NCBI GenBank assembly: GCA_017979445.1
Contig: CM030706.1
Span: forward strand, 19,082,967 to 19,146,966
Direction of reading: 5' to 3'
DNA: 64,000 nt
Source of the DNA: Akebia trifoliata
Taxonomy: Eukaryota > Streptophyta > Magnoliopsida > Ranunculales > Lardizabalaceae
The position numbers and the translations under genes were made by a program. The first letter of the stretch is position 1, and every line of letters begins with the position of its first letter. Positions 20,833 through 32,789 of the stretch are shown here, piece after piece. The notes under the pieces are model-generated. The model was not told the origin of the DNA. It made no database searches and saw only the letters and a program-made list of their open reading frames with translations.

Positions 20833-23809
20833 TGTAAAATCCTAAGTTTTTTATTCGTATCTCAAGAAAAATAAATAATAAAATTTTGAGAAAAATCCTG
20901 AAAGTGGGACTTAGGGTAAAATTGTAGGATTTTTTTTGGTCATTTTTAATGAAATATGATCTCACCATTAGATTCAAAATGATCGGAAAGCATACTTTAG
21001 CTTATAAGCACGCTCAAATGCGAGTCCAAAAAGAAAAGTTGCATAATCATCGATTACCGAGTCGGACCAAGCTAAAATAATGACTTTTTGCTAGAGAAAG
21101 AAATTTTAAAATTTAATCACACCATTGGATTTGTAACGAAAAATTATAAAATATGGACTATTTTTTTGTCATTTTTGGAGATCAAAAAATCGAATTATCA
21201 TTAAAAATGAAAACGACGTCAATTTTAAGGTCACATCGGACCAGAAATGTAAATTTTTGTTAGAGATAGAAGTTGTAGAAATTGACTATACCATTAGATC
21301 TAGAATGAAAAATTAGACGAAATAGAGTATTCATTCGTCACTTTTGGAGTTCAGACGGTCAAGTTATCTTCAAACGAAACAATAGATAAAATACTGATTT
21401 CGTCCCAAGAATTTATATAAATAAATTTAAAAATTTTTTTCACTATTCATCTTCCAAAGTTGTCAAAAAACCAACCAACATTTAAAAAAAAAAAAAATTT
21501 CCCTCGACTTTTCAACTCAGATTCATCGCGAACGGTTCGTCGTTGACGACCGACACAAAAGGAAAAAAAGTCTGCAGCTTCGACATCTACAAAATCCATG
21601 CAATTTCCTTTCATCTTCTTTTATTTTTCACCTCGTATCGTCAAAAAATAATTGTATATATATACGGGGGTTTCGCAACTTCTACCTCGGATTTCATCCG
21701 TTTCGGGATCAAATCATCCTCTGTCGCAGAAGGGAGAAAGGACGACGGTGTCGAGATCTTTGAAACCACTGGGTTAGATTTGAAAATCAATCATCTCAAA
21801 GTTTGAACCGCTTTGATTTCTATGTCGGTTACCTTGATTTTCGTACACGTGCTTCCATTTCATCGTCTAAAAATTGTAAGGAACTCTTAATTTCTATTAG
21901 TAATCATAGATTCTGAAAATTACATTTAGGATTTTATTGAAAATTTATTACATATTTTCAAAATATAGAATTCTTTTTCATTGTTTTAAATTCACGCTAG
22001 AACTTGCATATTTGATATATTTAATTGTATTTTATAATAGACTATACGTATGCAGGATATTTTATCAGGTTATTTTCGCCAGTTGGGTCCTGTGCACCGC
22101 TCAGATCCTATTTTGATATAAGTTTTGTAAATTTTCAATTTAAATGATTAAAATGAATTTCATAGTTGAAAAAAAGATTTAATATTCAATGAACTCATAT
22201 TGAGTTAATGAATATTAGAAAGTGGATATTTAGTTTGAGAGATTGAAAATTATAAAAATCAGAAAAAAAGAAAAAGTGTATGAAACAGTAAAATATCAGA
22301 GTCACATCCGAGGGGTGATGTCTGCATTTTACATTGTTGTGTTGTGTGTAGGTTGGTAAATGAATATCTAGGGATAATGTTACTGGTTGCATGTTTATTT
22401 ACTTTCTGTTAACGCGATGCGCTGTTTACTTTTCTGTTCTATTATTTATTTTAGACTGGATGGCCACAGTTTCATGGTAGGAAACTGGATATCTATTCTC
22501 AACCTTGTATTGTTAATTTCTCTTTTGTTTTCAAATGAAAAAAATATATATATGTAGTTATTTTGTGAGTTGTTAAAGAGTCTGTGAATGCCTGAAGGGA
22601 TAGTGCGTCATATCATCCGAAGTAGTATACTATCCTGGGATGTACGGTAAGGACCACCAAGCTCATACGTGGTGTGGGACGCGTATGAAAGTGGAGTCAC
22701 AACTGAAATCCAGGTTTATTCCTTTATATCTTTACCAGTGAACTTGTAATGTAAAGGTGGTCGTATACGAATGGTTTATATATTTGAGAATCACATGCAC
22801 GCTTGATAGACATAGACGAAGATGATTAGTCAGTGATCACTAATAATCTATTGTAGTCAAATGTTATGATACATCGAAAAGAGATCTATTGCTTACGGTC
22901 AAGTCAAACGGCCAGTCTGAACCGGATAAATAGTCCCAAAAGTGTGATAAATAGTGACTAGTCACAAAATCAGGAACTACTACTTTATTATGAAACATCA
23001 TGTCCCGACTAGGAGCGATCCAGTCGTGAATCCCAACTCTCTAATTCCACTACTCCACCATTATGTACTATGTATCTATTGCCTTATTTTGATATATAAA
23101 ATGAAATGCATGTTTATACAAAAATATAATGTTTTCATTGGCCAATTAGATTTGTATAAAAAGAAAATGTTATAGTGAGTATTGTTGATCGATGTAATGT
23201 GAGTTTTAAAATGTTTAGTTGCTCATTCCTGACTATATGTACTAGTTAATCGTAGTTTATTCTGTAAAACTTTATATATGTTAAAATGATTTAGTATGCT
23301 TATTCATTCATGTTAGAAGAGGTTATTTAGCAGAAATTGTTTTCTTCCTTACTAGATAACCATTGTTACTCACCCTTTCTTTCTCCATTTTTTTAATTTC
23401 AGATCCGAAGCTTGGCGAAGCAGGTGTAGAAAATGAGTGAATAGGACTTTTGTCACTTGATGAGTATTGGGGTTATACCCCCTAGTGGTGTCGATTTGTC
23501 TAGGAGTATTGTAGATTTTGTTCTGAGTAATAGGACTTTTGTTAGAGTGAGAAATTTTTGTATAATCCCGTATATAAATTTCTTTTTTCGCACTATAATA
23601 TATCGTACATTATTAGATGTATATAGACTTCCACTAGTATTATATTTTTGTATGTATATATGCAGGATTGTATGTCGTTTATCAGGTGCAGGTTGAACGC
23701 CTTGGAATGCTAATATAAACAAAGGAAACCATGCCGAAATTTCAAGGCGCCACCTTATGCCTCAAGATCTGACATGAGGCCTTGTGTTAGCGTTTGGCGG
23801 GACATGACA
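20833..23809 (+). repeat. Full chromovirus LTR (2977 bp)
   Basis: It starts TGTAAAATCC and ends TTGGCGGGACATGACA. It aligns along its length with the solo LTR at 25953-29130, for example GTCACATCCGAGGGGTGATG (22300) and GTGGGACGCGTATGAAAGTG (22673). ORFs inside it (21543-21806, 23457-23696) have no protein features and are chance frames. It carries one copy of a segment that is duplicated in the solo LTR. Confidence 0.9.
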
Positions 23810-25952
23810 ATAGAACTTGCCAGACGTGTCATCCATTTTTTTTTTCACAAGATTGGGTCTTGATTTACAACTCATTAGCAAGAGGAGTGGAAGATTATTA
23901 TCAAAGAGCTTTTGTGCTAATTAGTATCTTTGTTGGCGATGGGTGGCATCTAACATCTTGGGGATGCAGAATAATACTTTGCTTTTCGCAAAGTACATGT
24001 ATATCATGCATGTGATCTAGATCAAGGATCCTACTTTTTGTGAATCTCGTCTTATCTTAGAAACTTTAATCGATGCCTACGTCAAGCCAAAAAATAGTCG
24101 TTTGCTAGTTTTCCTACACTTAGTCTGTCAGATTCTAGAGAGGCATATGAGAATGCCAATGGCAGTGCTAGCACCCCAAGACGAGATGATCCAACTTTCA
24201 AAATTGAAGGGTGCATTTTCTTTTGCATAGTATGCCTTGGGTTTGTGGCAATTGATACTAGAGCACTTTGAGGAGCACAAAAGCCCTTATGGATATGAAT
24301 GCCTAGGACAAGAATTTGATGAAATTGGAGCAAGCGAAGCTAGGTCATTTAGTCCAGATTTTGAGGACACATCCTTCTTGGATGATGTCAAACCATGTCC
24401 CCTACATAAAGCATTTACAAAAATTTTCAAGGGGATGGGTAAGTTGTATAGGGGACATAAAGCTTTGGAATGACGACTCGATGCGACCGAACAATGCGAG
24501 TGAGTGCGAGAATTCGAGATAGCTACTATTTAAGGTAGATCTCGAAGGGATTAGACGCTTAATTAGGAATTTATAGTATGTTTGATTAGGAATTTATTTG
24601 TAGTATGGTAATATAATTTGTTATGTTAAGTAGTTGTTTTTGTTTTATCTAAATGTTGTACAATCTATCTGTGTTTCAAAAATAGTTTCTTTATGCAGTA
24701 TTTTGTTAGAAATCCTTTTCTTTTTCGTAATTATTTTTTCTTGTGCTAGTTTACACAGTGAAGGTTAAAAATACTGGTGTGTGTTTTTTTGACATAGCTT
24801 AGGAATCAATTACCTAAACTATGATCACAAATCTTTCGTGGTGCTTCTGGCATTATACAATATGATCACGATTAATACTACAAATATAATCGAAGCTGCG
24901 ACAATGGTGAGTGGTATGTTGTCTCATTTAAGGAGACATTGTTTTAATATCACAAGACTATAGGATCATTTTTAGGTGCTGTCCAACCCACTTCATTTTC
25001 TTTTATAAATTTTAGTTTTTTATTTGCATGAGCATGCTAAAATATTGAGGACAATATTATGTTTAAGTTTGAAGGTGTAGGTTCGGATTTCCAACTATTT
25101 TATTTTCTATTAAAAATTATAAAAATTTAAATTTTTTTGAAAAATTGAAAAATATTTTGGCAACTTTGTTATATTTTGTTAAAAATCTTAGTTTGTATCT
25201 TTAAAGAACTTAGTTAAAAACTTTAAATCAGTCTTTGGTTGGAAGCTTTGATCTGGAGTCTCTATTCATGTTTTTCTTAGGCAAAAGTTAAAGTTAGAAC
25301 AAAGTTCCTTTTTGTTTATAAATACTTCTAATAAGGTTATCAAGAGTCTCGGTTGAAATGGGTGAGCTGATTACATTCTTTTTATCTAAAGTATAAGGAA
25401 AAATTTGGATTTCATAAACTTTGACTTCCTTGTTAATTTGGTTGGCTGGCTAGAAGAAAAGCATAACTGGGTTGCATATGTCAGAAATAACAACCATTGA
25501 CTTAAAATGGGTACTTTGAAAAGGGACGCCTAATTTTTTTAGAAAAAAAATGAAAATGGAGTAGAAAAAGAAAAAAAAAGAGCAAGAAAAAGAAAAAGAT
25601 CCCTTGAAAACAAAAAGAAAGGAATATTTAAAAGAATCAAAGTAGAAAAGTTTAGAGTTTCAGTAGGGTGAAAGCCATCAAGTATAAAAATATAAGTTAG
25701 TTGGAATATCACAAATAAAGTCGTTACAGGTATTAAAGTGAACATCCACACCTTTCACTACCCCAGACAAGAAGCTAAGTTTAGAATTAAAACCTAAGTT
25801 AATCCAATTATTTTAGATTTGTTTGAAGGTTGAAACTCACTTTAGAAAATCAAATCTCTAAAGTTTCCAAGTTAGAATCACTATATCTTAAATGTTACTA
25901 TAAGTCTAAGTTTTGTTATAGAGAAATAAGAGTTGAGACACCATACCAAGTA
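23810..25952 (+). pseudogene. Athila-1 3' internal region with decayed downstream ORF
   Basis: Sequence resumes at the chromovirus insertion point. Frames at 23794-24015 and 24060-24480 (DWVLIYNSLARGVEDYYQRA; LKGAFSFA; EHFEEHKSPYGYE) continue the frame opened at 18228 (KELMGKFYASVVSANPVV). They weakly resemble the putative plant transposon protein domain found in Athila-like sequences; this is low certainty. From about 24950 the sequence (ACTATAGGATCATTTTTAGG; GAGGACAATATTATGTTTAA) matches the 3' region of Athila-2 (39690-39800, minus strand), so this is Athila 3' untranslated sequence. It ends at the solo-LTR duplication AAGTA. Confidence 0.6.
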
Positions 25953-28900
25953 TGTAAAATCCCGAATTTCTGATTCGTATCTCGAGAAAAAATAAATAGT
26001 GAAATTTTGAGAAAATCTTGAAAGTGAGACTTAAGGGTAAAACTTTAGGATGTTTCTGATCATTTTTAATGGAATCTGACCTCACTATTGAATTCAAAAT
26101 GATTGAAAAATATACTTTAGCCTGTAAGCACGCTCAAATGCGAGTCCGAATATAAAGTTGCAAAATCCTCGATTATCGGGTCGAACTAGGTTAAAATAGT
26201 AACTTTTTTGCTAGAGTAAGAATTATTAAGATTCGATTATACCATTGGATTCATAACGAAAAATTATTAAATATGGACAATTTATATGTCATTTTTGGAG
26301 ATCAGGAGGTCGAATTATCGTAAAAAACGAAAACGACGTCAAATTTAAGGGTCACCTCAGATTAAAAATGTAAATTTTTGTTGGAAATATAATTTATAGA
26401 AATTGACCACACCATTAGATCCAGAACAAAATATTAGGCGAAATAGAATATTCATTTGTCAGTTTTGGAGTCCGGACGGTCAAGTTATCGTCGATCAAAA
26501 CAATAGACGAAATACAGATTTCGTCCCAAATTTTATATAAATAAATTTTTTTAATATTTTTTAATTCGTTTTCAACCCAACCCGTCAAAAACCAGCAAAC
26601 GAAATATGAATTTTTTTTCGATTTCTTCCGATCTTCTACCTCAGATCTCTCGCAAACGGCTCGCCGTTAACGACTGACGGAGAAGGTAGAAATGTCCACA
26701 TCTGCGTTCTCTAAAAACCCACCCAACCTCTTTCCAATTCACTTTCTTTTTCATCCAATATCGTAAAAAATCAGTCGTATTTATATATGAAAATTTTGAA
26801 ACTTTGACCTCAGATTTCGTCCGTTTCGGGGTCAAACCATCTTCCGACGCAGAAGGGAGAAACGTTCGTAGTCTCGACATCTACAAAATCCACCCAACCT
26901 TTTTTCGTTTCACTTTCTATTTCACCCGATATCGTCAAAAATCAGTCGTATTTATATATGGAAATTTCGAAACTTCGACCTCGAATTTCATCGATTTTAG
27001 GGTCAAACCGTCCTCTGTCGTAGAAGGGAAAAAGGACGACGGCGTCGAGATCTTCAAAACCACCAGGCCAGATTCAAAAATTAACTGCTTCGAAGTTTGA
27101 TCCGTCTCAATTTCCGCATCGATCGCCTCGATTTCCGGGCACGCGCTTCGATTCTTTCGCCTAGAGATGGTAAGGAACTTCAATTTCTATTAGTAATTGT
27201 AGATTATGAAAATTGCATTTAGGATTTTATCGAAAAATTTTTAATGTATTTCCAAAATATAGAATTCTTTTGTTATTTAAAAATTCACACTAGAAATTGC
27301 ATATTTGATATGTTTAATTGTATTTTTTAACAAATTATACATGGGTAGGGTATTTTAATGGGTTATTTCTATCAATTGGGTCTTGTGCACTGCTCGGACC
27401 CCGTTTTGATATAAAATTTGTATTCTTTTTCTATATTATTGATAAAAATAAATTCTATAGTTAGAAAATATGATTTAATATTCAATGAACTCATATTGAG
27501 TTGATGAATATCAGAAAATTGATATTTTATTGAAGAGCTTGAAAATTGTACAAAAAAAATCAAAAAAAGGGAAAAAAGGGTATGAAAATGGTAAAATGTC
27601 AAAATCACACCCGAGGGGTGATGTTTGCATTTTACATTGTTGTGTTGTGTGTAGGTTGGTGAACGGGTATCCAGGGATAATATTACTGATTGCATGTTTA
27701 TTTACTTTCTGTTAGCGCGAGGCGCTGTTTACGATTTTGTTTTGTTATTTATTTTAGGCCGGGTGGCCACACTTGCATGGTAGGAAACTGGATATCCATT
27801 CTCAACTTTGTATTGTTAATTTCTCATTTATTTTCAAATGAAAGTAATATATATATGTAGCTATTTTGTAAGCTGTTAAAGAGTCTGTGAATGCTTGAAG
27901 GGATAGTGCATCATATCATCTGGAGTGGTGTAGTATTCTGTGATGAACGGTAGGAACCACCAAGCTCATACGTGGTATGGGACGCGTATGAGAGTGGAGT
28001 CACAACTGGAATTTGGGTTATTCCTCTTTATCTTTACCAGTGAACTTGTAATGTAAAGGTAGTCGTATATGAATGGTTTGTATATTTAGGAATCACATGC
28101 ACGCCTGATAGGTATAGACGAAGATGATTAATCAGTGATCACTAACAATCTATAGTAGTCAAAAATTTTGACACATCAAAAAGAGATCCAGTGCTTACGG
28201 TAACGTCAAGCGGCCTGCTTGAGCCGGATAAATGGTCAACCAAGCGTGGTAAGTACAACGACCGGTCACAAAATAAGGAACTAAAAGTCAGAGAAGAATT
28301 GTAACATCATGTCCCGACTGGGAGCAATCCAGTCGTGAATCCCAAATCTCTAATTCCAATACTCCACCATTGTGTATTATGTATCTGTTGTCTTATTTTT
28401 ATATATAAAATGAAATGCATGTTTAATATTTCCATTTGATCAATTAGATTTGTAAATAAAAAAAAAGCTATAGTGAGTACTGTTGATTGATGTAATGTCA
28501 GTTTCAAAATGTTTAGTTGCTCATCCCTGGCTATATGTATCAGTTAATCGTAGTTTATTCTGTAAAATTTTATATTGTTAAAATGATTTAGTATGCTTAT
28601 TCGTTCATGTTAAGAGGGGTTATTGGCAGAAATTGTTTGTTTCATTACTAGGTAACCATTGTTACTCACCCGTTCCTTCCTATTTTTTTTAGTTTCAGAG
28701 CCTGCAGTTGGCGAGGCGGGCATAGAACCAACGATAGAGGACTATCTGGTGGGTCAGATAGATGACCAGAGTCCATTACCTGGTGAGTATTGGGGTTATT
28801 ACTCCTAGAGGTGTCGATTTGTCTGAGAGTAATATAGATTTTGTTCTGAGTGATAGGAATTTTGTTAGAGTGAGGAATTCCTGTATAATCATGTATATAA

Positions 28901-29130
28901 ACTTCTTCTTCTGCACTCTGATTTTTGTACGTTATTAGATGTATATAGGCTTCCGCTAGTATTATATTTTGAATGTATATATGCATGAATGTATGTCATT
29001 TATCAGGTACAGGTTAAACGCCTTAGAATGCTAACATAAACAGAGGAAACCATGCCGAAATTTCGAGGTGCCACCTAATATCTTGAAATCTGACATAGAG
29101 ATTTGTGTTAGCGTTTGGCGGGACGCCACA
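25953..29130 (+). repeat. Solo chromovirus LTR, 3178 bp, TSD AAGTA
   Basis: It starts TGTAAAATCCCGAATTTC and ends GCGGGACGCCACA, flanked by AAGTA at 25948-25952 and 29131-29135. There is no internal region, so it is a solo LTR, the usual product of recombination between the two LTRs of one element. It belongs to the family of 20833-23809. It carries an extra 171-bp tandem duplication. Predicted ORFs inside (26804-27100, 28666-28986 and others) are not supported. Confidence 0.95.
26705..27050 (+). repeat. 171-bp tandem duplication inside the solo LTR
   Basis: Two imperfect copies share ACCCAACC (26721 and 26892), TCAGTCGTATTTATATATG (26771 and 26942) and GGGTCAAACC (about 26829 and 27000), each 171 bp apart. 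The related LTR at 20833-23809 has one copy (around 21590-21760). Confidence 0.85.
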
Positions 29131-29390
29131 AAGTATTACTTCTAAATGACTGACAAATCTTAAAAGAACTTGTGCTCTTAGATATAAGTATTGATTTTGA
29201 CCATTATTATTTTAAAAGATGTTTTGAATTTTGTGAGTATATTCTCTACAAACCCTCACGAGTCAAACTCATCCACTAGAGGTAACCTAACGGTTTAAAG
29301 GCTTGCTGCATTCGTTAAATGCAGTCGAGATGTTTGTGAAAGCGACAAATTTATTTTCTAAGGGATTAGAAAAAGAGAAGTTTGGGGGTG
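29131..29390 (+). other. Athila-1 3' UTR and polypurine tract
   Basis: It matches the reverse complement of 38614-38890 in Athila-2, including ACCCTCACGAGTCAAACTC or its variant and GCATTCGTTAAATGCAGTCGAG or its variant. It ends AAGTTTGGGGGTG (29378-29390), the tract immediately before the LTR start TGATCAATG. Confidence 0.85.
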
Positions 29391-30501
29391 TGATCAATGT
29401 CTCAAAACACTGATTTATCTGTACTTTTCCCAAGTATTTATCTCGATTTTTATCTTTATTTCATTAGATCAGATAAATAAGTATGTGAAGCCTCAATTTA
29501 TCATATTTCATGTTATAGCATGTTAATTCGACTTAATTACACAAAATCATTATAAATATTAAAAAATTGATCATGTATGTTCACTGTATAGGTTAATGAT
29601 CAATTCATTTAGAAAAACACAAAATCACTTAAGAAAAAGTTTACAAAATCACAAAAATCAATGTGTCGCAGTCCACCTCGGTTGGATCACCCTAGAATTG
29701 CTCCAGTTTGCTTTGCACGTGAGATTATACGCAAGAGTGATGATGGTTATTTTTGGATCCTTCGAGAATACCTCAAGTTTATAAATATATCATTTTCCCA
29801 ATTTAGAAAGAGTCATTGGGATCTTGTCCTTTTTTCTCTTCTCCCCCCAATGCCCTTGGCCTTTTCTTTATAATTTTTATTTTGTAGTTAGATTTTATTT
29901 CAGCAACTTCTGTAATTTTTCAAGGAGATAGTGTATATTGGTTACCATGAATATAAGGTTTTATCCAACTCTAATGGATCAAAGCTGTAGATGAATCTCT
30001 ATACCTCATATGCTTAACTTAGATGTTTTATGCTTAGATAATATCAAGATATAATATACTTGAACTAGATATTTGATGGTAAGGATTTCACACATTAGTG
30101 AGTGAAGGAGTTCTAACTATAGTGTTTTCTCAAAAAACATTTTGCCATATCTTCCAACCCAAGAAGCTTACACAAAGTCCTTGAGGTTGAGTGCAAAGAA
30201 GGATAAACTCAAATACAATTTTATTTGCTAATCCTAGGTTACTCTAATCATTAATGAGTTTTTATCTCTTTTGTTTTCCTCGTATAATTTCCCTAGTATT
30301 GCTTTGTTTTCCAACAACATTCACTTACTTTCCACTTTGTTTCACAAAAATACAAAAACATGTTTTAAATTGCAAGTTAAGTTAACTACATTTTTGATAA
30401 CTTGGTAACATCCCCCCTTTTTTTTAGGTTTAATCCCTCACTTGCCTACAAGTTAAGGAGAGTATAAAAATATAATTTCTGATGAGATGACAACGACGAC
30501 A
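29391..30501 (+). repeat. Athila-1 3' LTR (1111 bp)
   Basis: It starts TGATCAATGTCTC and ends GATGACAACGACGACA. The first part is colinear with the Athila-2 LTRs (GATTTTTATC, GCATGTTAATT) and the last part with 12119-13006. A TATA box TATAAATAT lies at 29780. Near 29756-29775 it preserves the uninterrupted site into which Tat-B inserted in the 5' LTR. Confidence 0.9.
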
Positions 30502-32350
30502 TCAATATTAGCTAATTTTCTCGCAGACTATCCTATCCTAGTAGATTCGAACTTGTCTCATGACTTACCCGATGAAGAAGTCTTTTTTATTAATATCCAT
30601 TTGTCTTGGAAACTATTTTTTGACAGTACAACTTGAAAGGATGGAGTGGGAGCAGGCATCATTTTTATCACTCCTCAAAATGAAGTATTACCATTTTCTT
30701 TTATCCTGACGAGACAATGTTAAACAATAAAGTAGAGTACTAGTCTCTAATCATTGGGCTTGAACTTGGGCTAGAGATGAAGCTGTACCACTCTCAATAG
30801 ATTATGTCGTTCGAAAGTAGGAATTAATACCTTATCACCTCTATGTTGCGTAACTAATAAATAAGTTCAAAGACATCGTCATTAGACATGTATCAAGAGT
30901 TGAAAATAAGCAAATCGATGCTCTAGCTAGTCTTGTTACAAATCTTGCTACGCTAGAAGGAAATACAATGACTATTCTTATTTGTTAAAGATAGGTGATA
31001 CCCCCTCAAGAATTTGGTTGTTGTGAGCCACTAGAAGCAAATGTCGTCGAAATATTCGAAGTTGAAATCAATGATTGGAGGTAATTACTTATCGACACCT
31101 ATAGTATGAGAAGTTCCCAAAAGATCTGAAACACGAAACCAAAATGTGTTGTAGGACACCTTGATTTCTATATTCAAGTGATAAGTTATATTGTCGTTCT
31201 TTCAATGACATCTTCATGAGATATTTTGAAGATTATGAAGTCCAAGACGTTTTAGAAGAAGCCCATTCTAGAATGTGTAGTTCACATCAATTTGAATCAA
31301 AATTCCATCATATTTTGAAGATGATGGGATTCTACTGGCCTACTATGATGAAAGATTCCTTAGATTATGCAAAAAGATGTAAAGCTTGCCAGTTTCATGG
31401 AGATTACATTCACCAACCACCAGAGCTATTTCATCTTACAATCGCATCTTGCCCTTCGATGATGGGGACTTGATTTAGTCGGACCACTCCCAAAATCTTT
31501 AAGGAAACACCTCTATATCCTTGTTACAATAGATTACTTTTTTAAGTGGGTTAAAGCAATCTCCTTCGAGAAGTTAAAAAAAAAACGATAGTCGACTTCA
31601 TAAAAGGTAATATTGTTTTCTGTTATGGCATTCCACAATATACTATGACAAATATTTCAAAAGCTTTTAGCAATACCTTGATGGATTAAGTTTGCATGAA
31701 ATTCAACATCAAGTAGAAGTGTTCTAAGACGTACAACATTGCAGCAAATAGACTTGTTGAAGCCTTCAACAAAGGCCTCTGTAAGGCTCTTGAAAGAGTT
31801 GTTCCAAAATCAAAAAAATATTGACATGAATGGACTGGGAAAGTATAATGGGCATACAAAACCTTATATTGCACCACTACACAAGCAACACATTACTCAT
31901 TGGTCTATAGGGTTAAAGTTGTCCTTCCTTTGGAATGCCAGATACCTTTATTAAGGATTGCAATCAAAGAAAATTTAAGCTACTATGAGAATGCTATGTT
32001 ATGTTTAGCTAAACTTGATGTATTGGACGAAAAGAGATTAGAATCACAACAACGACTAGAGTGTTATTAAGCCCGTTTGTCACGCGCATTCAATAAAAAT
32101 GTTCGAGCATGTTCTTTCCAAGTTGGTAATTTAGTTCTTGTTGTGCAATGACCAATCATCCTGTGACATTGTTATGGGAAAAAGTTTGATCCATAGTAGG
32201 ATGGACCTCCCATAATGAAGAATGTGTACAATAATAGAGTGTACCTTCTTATAACTCTAGAAGGATTATGTCTTGGTCCAATTAACGGTAATTTCCTTAA
32301 ATGATACTATGCTTAAAAGAAGAACGCTCCTCAACTCAAGCCTAAACTAT
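30502..32350 (+). pseudogene. pol: Tat-A archaeal-type RNase H and integrase remnant
   Basis: The sequence opens with ILANFLADYPILVDSNLSHD, the usual linker before the second RNase H of Tat elements, then KLFFDSTT and GVGAGIIFITPQNEVLPFSF (archaeal-type RNase H, about 30605-30710). The integrase follows: an HHCC zinc-binding region (31216-31420, with YAKRCKACQFHGD), the core (about 31465-31690, DLVGPLPKS in one frame, then FCYGIPQYTMTN where T-D-N-G is expected) and distal parts to about 32150. The second catalytic aspartate is lost and stops are frequent. The frame order and strand continue 1-1790, so this is inferred to be the right half of Tat-A. Confidence 0.85.
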
Positions 32351-32780
32351 TAACGACATTCCTCAACACGAGCCTAAATTATTTGAAAATGATCATTATC
32401 GTACGAGTTTAAATTACATTATACTCCTTATCTGCATGAGTTAAAACTGTGAATAATTCAAAAAAATAATAAATAAAAGAATTTACTAGATTGAAAGCTC
32501 GAGAGGTTAGTCTAGACAAAATTTAGAGTATTATCTATTTGAACTACATTATGGTTTGATTCCATTTTGGGTACATAGGTAACCTGTAAAGTTACTTTAG
32601 GTTCAACCACATCAACAAAAAAAATATATATACTCGTATAAGGTAAGAAGGAAATCTTATTAATTTCAAATAAAATAAACAACGTTCACAGATTCCTATG
32701 TCCTATACAGTAATAACAAAAAGGGGGAAGATAATAAACTCAATATAAAGAAGCAAGGGCCAAAACTTCTTCTTCAAAGA
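32351..32780 (+). other. Tat-A 3' untranslated region, conserved box
   Basis: It contains CTAGATTGAAAGCTCGAGAG (about 32487) and GTACATAGGTAACCTG (32571-32586), the same features as in the Tat-B 3' UTR (8079-8580). This confirms the Tat assignment and places the next gene downstream of pol. Confidence 0.7.
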
Positions 32781-32789
32781 TTTTTTTTA

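Larger units (their letters stand above)
18364..23809 (+). mobile_element. Rearranged Tekay/Del-type chromovirus inside Athila-1
   Basis: An LTR start (TGTAAAATCC) occurs at 18364, 20460 and 20833, and one full LTR runs to GGCGGGACATGACA at 23809. Target duplication candidates are ATAAA (18359-18363, repeated at 20828-20832) and ATAGA (23810-23814), one mismatch apart. Between them are a gag remnant, a polypurine tract, a 74-bp LTR stub and a second copy of the Athila flank. No pol is recognisable. The family is assigned from gag and from the LTR and tract layout. Confidence 0.8.
1791..30501 (+). mobile_element. Athila-1: nested Athila-type Ty3/gypsy element (overall span)
   Basis: This is a plus-strand Athila element interrupted by Tat-B (1840-12118), a Tekay/Del chromovirus (18364-23809) and a solo LTR (25953-29130). 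Its own parts are the 5' LTR (1791-1839 plus 12119-13006), primer site, 5' UTR, gag, protease, RT and part of RNase H (13007-18363), a 3' segment (23810-25952), the 3' UTR and polypurine tract (29131-29390) and the 3' LTR (29391-30501). The integrase region seen in Athila-2 is missing. It is inserted into Tat-A; the left target duplication is lost, so none can be matched to TCAAT at 30502-30506. Confidence 0.85.

Noticed and set aside
23453..23722. Overlapping ORFs on both strands near the LTR end
   Set aside because: Both are in the U5-side LTR region, conserved as DNA with 28790-29000 but with frames broken there.
26804..27183. ORFs inside the solo LTR (plus 26804-27100, minus 26935-27183)
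   Set aside because: They lie inside non-coding LTR sequence, overlap on both strands and are extended by the 171-bp duplication; the sibling LTR does not keep them.
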